Source: Arthrobacter pascens (GTDB lineage Bacteria; Actinomycetota; Actinomycetes; Actinomycetales; Micrococcaceae). Taken from it: a stretch of 64,000 bases of DNA. This document shows positions 61,146-64,000 of this stretch, in pieces. A program made the translations under genes and the position numbers. A model generated the notes under the pieces. It worked only from the letters and a program-made list of their open reading frames with translations, searched no databases and was not told the DNA's origin. The first letter of the stretch is position 1; every line of letters begins with the position of its first letter. Location of the stretch: positions 1,674,001-1,738,000 of the forward strand of contig NZ_JAUSWY010000001.1 of assembly GCF_030815585.1 (NCBI RefSeq). The letters run 5' to 3'.

Positions 61146-63323
61146 ATGGCCTCTGATGCCACCTTCCAGGCCGAGCCTGCCCTCCCCGAACGTGACGTTC
61201 CCGGTGCCGTGCAGCTGACCCTGCTGCAGGGATTCCCGCCCAAGGCCCCCCAGGCAGGACCTGCGCTGGCACCACACCTTCCGGTGGCCAGGGTGCTGGT
61301 TGAGTCGTCCTTGCCACACCTTGACCGTCCTTTCGACTACAGCGTGCCGGCCGAACTGGACAGTGCCGCCCAAGCCGGGGTGCGGGTCAAGATCAGGTTC
61401 AACGGACAGGAGCTGGCCGGCTTCATCATTGAGCGCGTCGCGGAGTCCGACGCCGGCCATACCCTGGTGCCCCTGCAGAAAGTGGTCTCCCCGGTTTCCG
61501 TCCTCACTCCGGCCGTCCGGGACCTGGTGTCCGCAGTTGCGGCCCGCTATGCAGGGACGGTCAGCGATGTCCTTCGCGTCGCGGTTCCACCGCGGGTGGC
61601 AAGACTGGAGAAGGAATTCCTGGCGGAATCCGCAGTTGCCGCGCCCGCCGGCGGCCCCGATTTCCCGGCCGTCCCCGCTTCCGACGACGGTCCTGGGTCC
61701 GGTGCAGTCCTCACAAGAGAGAGTGGCTGGACAGATTATCGCAACGGCCCAGCCTTCATCAGGCACCTTCAGGACGGCGGGGCTCCCCGCGCTGTCTTCA
61801 GTCCGCTTCAGGGGTTTGGCCCCTCAGCGTGGCCCAGGCTCATTGCGGAGGCAGTCGCCGCCGTCCGCGCATCCGGCCGCGGTGCGGTGGTGGTGGTCCC
61901 CGACTACCGCGACCTCCACCGGCTGGAAGGCGCCCTGACGGACCTGCTGCCGGCGGACGACATCGCACGCCTGACGGCCGACGACGGTCCCACTCCCCGC
62001 TACCGGAACTTCCTCCGGATCCTGGACGGATCGGCCCGGGTAGCCATCGGCACCAGGTCGGCCGCCTTCGCGCCGGTGCGGGATCTGGGCCTCGTGGCAT
62101 GCTGGGACGACGGGAACGATCTCCACATCGAGCAGCGGGCACCGTACGCCCACGTGCGTGAAGTGCTCTTGCTGCGTGCGGAACAGGAAGGCTCAGCCTG
62201 CCTGATGGCGGGTCACACGCGAAGCACGGAGCTGCAACGGCTGGTGGAGGCAGGCTGGGCTATGCCGGTTGACGCCGACCGGTCCGTTGTGCGCCGTACC
62301 GTGCCCCGCGTGCTCAACACCGCGGACAGCTTTGAACAGGAACGTGACCCGCTTGCCCGGATCGCACGGCTTCCCGGGGCCGCGTGGCGGGCCGCCAAGG
62401 AAGGGCTCGAACGCGGCCCGGTCCTGGTGCAGGTGGCCCGCGCCGGCTACGCCCCGTCGCTGGTGTGCGAAACCTGCCGTGAACCTGCGCGGTGCCGCTC
62501 CTGCCAGGGACCTCTGGCCATAGCCGGCGCAACCGGCAGCTCCGCGGTTCCCCAATGCCGCTGGTGCTCCACCCCGGCCCCGGACTGGCAGTGCGCGCAC
62601 TGCCAGGGAACCAGGCTCCGTAAAGGGGCCACCGGCGCTCTACGGACGGCCGAGGAGCTCGGCAGGGCCTTCCCCGGCAAAACCGTCATCACATCCTCAG
62701 GTGACCATGTCAAGGCTGATGTGGGCGGCGCGAAGGCGCTGGTGGTGGCTACGGTGGGTGCCGAACCAGTGGCGGACGGCGGATATGCGGCGGCGTTGCT
62801 CCTCGACGGCGACTCCCTGCTTCGGCGTGAAAACCTGCGGGCGGGGGAGGACGCCGTGCGCCGCTGGTTCAATGCTGCGGCCCTCGTGCGCCCCGCGTCC
62901 GAGAATGGACTGGTGGTGATCACCGCGGCGGACTCCGGTGCAGTCGGAGCACTGCTGCGGTGGGATCCTGCCGGCTATGCCCAGCGGGAGCTGTCGCTCC
63001 GGGTGGAACTGCAGCTGCCGCCGGCGGTCCGGATCGCCTCGGTGACCGGCCAGCGCACCGCCGTCGTGCATTTCACCGACGGCGTGGAAAAACAGCTGGA
63101 AACGTCCGGTGTGACGCTGCGGACCGCTGGTCCCGCACCGCTGCTGCTGACCGGAGCACCAACACCCCAGCGCGGCGGGGAGGATGTCCGGACCTTGCTG
63201 TTCTTCCCCTACGGGCAGGCGGGCACGGTGACCAGAGCGCTTCGGTCTGCCAGGGCCGCCGCTGCAGCCAAGCGGAGCGAGGAACCGGTGCAGGTCAGGC
63301 TGGACGGAGTGGACGTCCTCTAG
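61146..63323 (+). CDS. priA: PriA-like replication restart protein, helicase motifs degenerate
   Basis: A 725-residue PriA homologue. An N-terminal 3'-DNA-binding domain (VARVLVESSLPHLDRPFDYSVP) is intact and the zinc-binding cysteine cluster (CETCREPARCRSCQ ... CRWCSTPAP ... CAHCQG) is present. The helicase motifs are not: the Walker A position reads SPLQGFGPSAWP instead of GxTGSGKT, and the DEEH position reads WDDGND. Loss of ATPase motifs is the rule for actinobacterial PriA, so it is probably a structural primosome factor. GGAGG lies about 7 nt before the ATG. Its stop overlaps the opposing gene's stop by 3 nt. Confidence 0.93.
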   Translation: MASDATFQAEPALPERDVPGAVQLTLLQGFPPKAPQAGPALAPHLPVARVLVESSLPHLDRPFDYSVPAELDSAAQAGVRVKIRFNGQELAGFIIERVAESDAGHTLVPLQKVVSPVSVLTPAVRDLVSAVAARYAGTVSDVLRVAVPPRVARLEKEFLAESAVAAPAGGPDFPAVPASDDGPGSGAVLTRESGWTDYRNGPAFIRHLQDGGAPRAVFSPLQGFGPSAWPRLIAEAVAAVRASGRGAVVVVPDYRDLHRLEGALTDLLPADDIARLTADDGPTPRYRNFLRILDGSARVAIGTRSAAFAPVRDLGLVACWDDGNDLHIEQRAPYAHVREVLLLRAEQEGSACLMAGHTRSTELQRLVEAGWAMPVDADRSVVRRTVPRVLNTADSFEQERDPLARIARLPGAAWRAAKEGLERGPVLVQVARAGYAPSLVCETCREPARCRSCQGPLAIAGATGSSAVPQCRWCSTPAPDWQCAHCQGTRLRKGATGALRTAEELGRAFPGKTVITSSGDHVKADVGGAKALVVATVGAEPVADGGYAAALLLDGDSLLRRENLRAGEDAVRRWFNAAALVRPASENGLVVITAADSGAVGALLRWDPAGYAQRELSLRVELQLPPAVRIASVTGQRTAVVHFTDGVEKQLETSGVTLRTAGPAPLLLTGAPTPQRGGEDVRTLLFFPYGQAGTVTRALRSARAAAAAKRSEEPVQVRLDGVDVL

Positions 63324-64000
63324 CGCGACCGCGCCCCACGGGAACGCATGGCCACAACATCGTGGGCCACGTCCACCAGCTGCCGGGCGGACTCATCCCA
63401 ACTAAACTCCTGTGCACGCGCAACGGAGTGGCGGGAAGCCTCCTGCCAGCGTTCGTCGTCGCGCAGATTCTTCACGGCGGCCGCAAACTCCGCGGCCGAG
63501 GCCGGATCCACATACGAAGCGGCCTTGCCGCCCACTTCCCGGAAGATCGGAATGTCGCTCGCTATTACCGGCGTGCCAAGGGCCATCGCCTCGACCAGGG
63601 GAAGGCCGTACCCCTCGGCGCGGGAGAGGCTCACCAGTGCAGTGGCGCGCTTCAGCAGGGTTGCATACGCCTCGTCGGTAATGCCGTTGTGGAAGACTAC
63701 CTTGGCGCCGGGCGGGACCATGATGTCCAGCTCGGCCCTTCGTTGCGGCGTGATCCTGCTCAGCAAGTGAAGGGTGAAGTCCGGCAGCTCGGCCATCCCG
63801 GCCAGCATGGTCTCCACGTTCTTATATGGCATGAACGAGCCCATATAGACGAGCGAATTCTCGGCGCCGGCGCCCGGATCACGCGGTTCCTGGGCGGGCT
63901 GCGGTGCGTTGCTGACGATCCTCACCGGCCGCCGCGTGAGCCGGTACTTGGCCATCAGGGCCTCGGTGGTCCTGCTGATCGTGGCCACGATGTCCGCCCG
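63320..64000 (-). CDS. GT4 family glycosyltransferase, C-terminal part
   Basis: The frame is open to the right edge, so the N-terminal half lies outside the window. The visible 226 residues are the C-terminal Rossmann domain of a GT-B enzyme: VYMGSFMPYKNVETMLAGM, VVFHNGITDEAYATLL, the donor-binding SRAEGYGLPLVEAMALG (E-x7-E) and PVIASDIPIFREVGG. Substrate and sugar cannot be told. The TAG stop at 63320-63322 lies within the end of priA on the other strand, with no terminator between the convergent genes. Confidence 0.9.
   Translation of the reverse strand, partial: RADIVATISRTTEALMAKYRLTRRPVRIVSNAPQPAQEPRDPGAGAENSLVYMGSFMPYKNVETMLAGMAELPDFTLHLLSRITPQRRAELDIMVPPGAKVVFHNGITDEAYATLLKRATALVSLSRAEGYGLPLVEAMALGTPVIASDIPIFREVGGKAASYVDPASAAEFAAAVKNLRDDERWQEASRHSVARAQEFSWDESARQLVDVAHDVVAMRSRGARSR

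Overview
The window is 64 kb of GC-rich chromosomal DNA, densely packed with genes and rich in GTG/TTG starts and 1-8 nt gene overlaps. Gene content and order point to an actinobacterium of the Micrococcaceae, close to Arthrobacter/Pseudarthrobacter. Markers are an actinobacterial integration host factor, a helicase-degenerate PriA, an acVLRF1 release factor, a DUF6504-dnaE2 pair, MurT/GatD, and the thrS-HIT-pgsA-pdxS and pyrR-pyrB-pyrC-PH-carA-carB-pyrF-mihF-gmk-rpoZ-coaBC-metK-priA orders. I see no rRNA, tRNA, CRISPR array, insertion sequence or prophage. No gene-free stretch exceeds 300 bp.

Layout. (1) 1-4.2 kb: a cut-off unknown gene, then an SOS-box-controlled DUF6504-dnaE2 mutagenesis unit. 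(2) 4.3-8.6 kb: thrS, HIT-family Ap4A phosphorylase, phosphatidylinositol-phosphate synthase and pdxS. (3) 8.6-14.4 kb: an accessory block between pdxS and pdxT with an M3 peptidase, a CapA-like lipoprotein and the lipid II amidation pair gatD-murT. (4) 14.4-24.3 kb: pdxT, yebC, ruvCAB, yajC-secD-secF and the bifunctional rel. (5) 24.2-29.4 kb: an AbiEi-like orphan, a DUF349 protein and a membrane-anchored cyclophilin on the minus strand, then hisS. (6) 29.4-34.3 kb: aspS, an acetyltransferase, acVLRF1 and rarA. (7) 34.5-46.5 kb: rpsD, DUF948, DUF6167, alaS, ruvX, mltG, aroE-aroC-aroK-aroB, a TPR-like protein, efp, nusB. (8) 46.6-63.3 kb: a PrsW-type membrane protease (minus), then the pyrimidine operon and mihF, gmk, rpoZ, coaBC, metK, priA. 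(9) The right edge cuts a GT4 glycosyltransferase.

The genes serve central processes: four aminoacyl-tRNA synthetases, S4, EF-P, NusB and a rescue factor for translation; RuvABC, RuvX, RarA, DnaE2 and PriA for recombination and repair; nearly complete shikimate and UMP pathways (no aroQ, pyrD or pyrE here); PLP, CoA and SAM synthesis; SecDF-YajC export; MltG and MurT/GatD for peptidoglycan; Rel for the stringent response. Regulation visible in the sequence includes a LexA-type box before DUF6504-dnaE2, a PyrR-binding hairpin over the pyrR ribosome-binding region, several leaderless-type promoters whose -10 hexamer lies 6-7 nt before the start codon, and long intrinsic-terminator hairpins.

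Most of the window is conserved housekeeping DNA and I did not find a clearly new multi-gene system. The points most worth a second look are: a histidine-every-fifth-residue tail on MltG; an acVLRF1 whose catalytic loop literally reads GGQ; a MurT without the usual four-cysteine zinc ribbon; an SOS-controlled dnaE2 unit with no adjacent imuA/imuB; a nested 109-nt inverted-repeat element after pdxS; an orphan AbiEi-like gene running antisense into the end of rel; and a 17-bp tandem array carrying the gatD stop codon.
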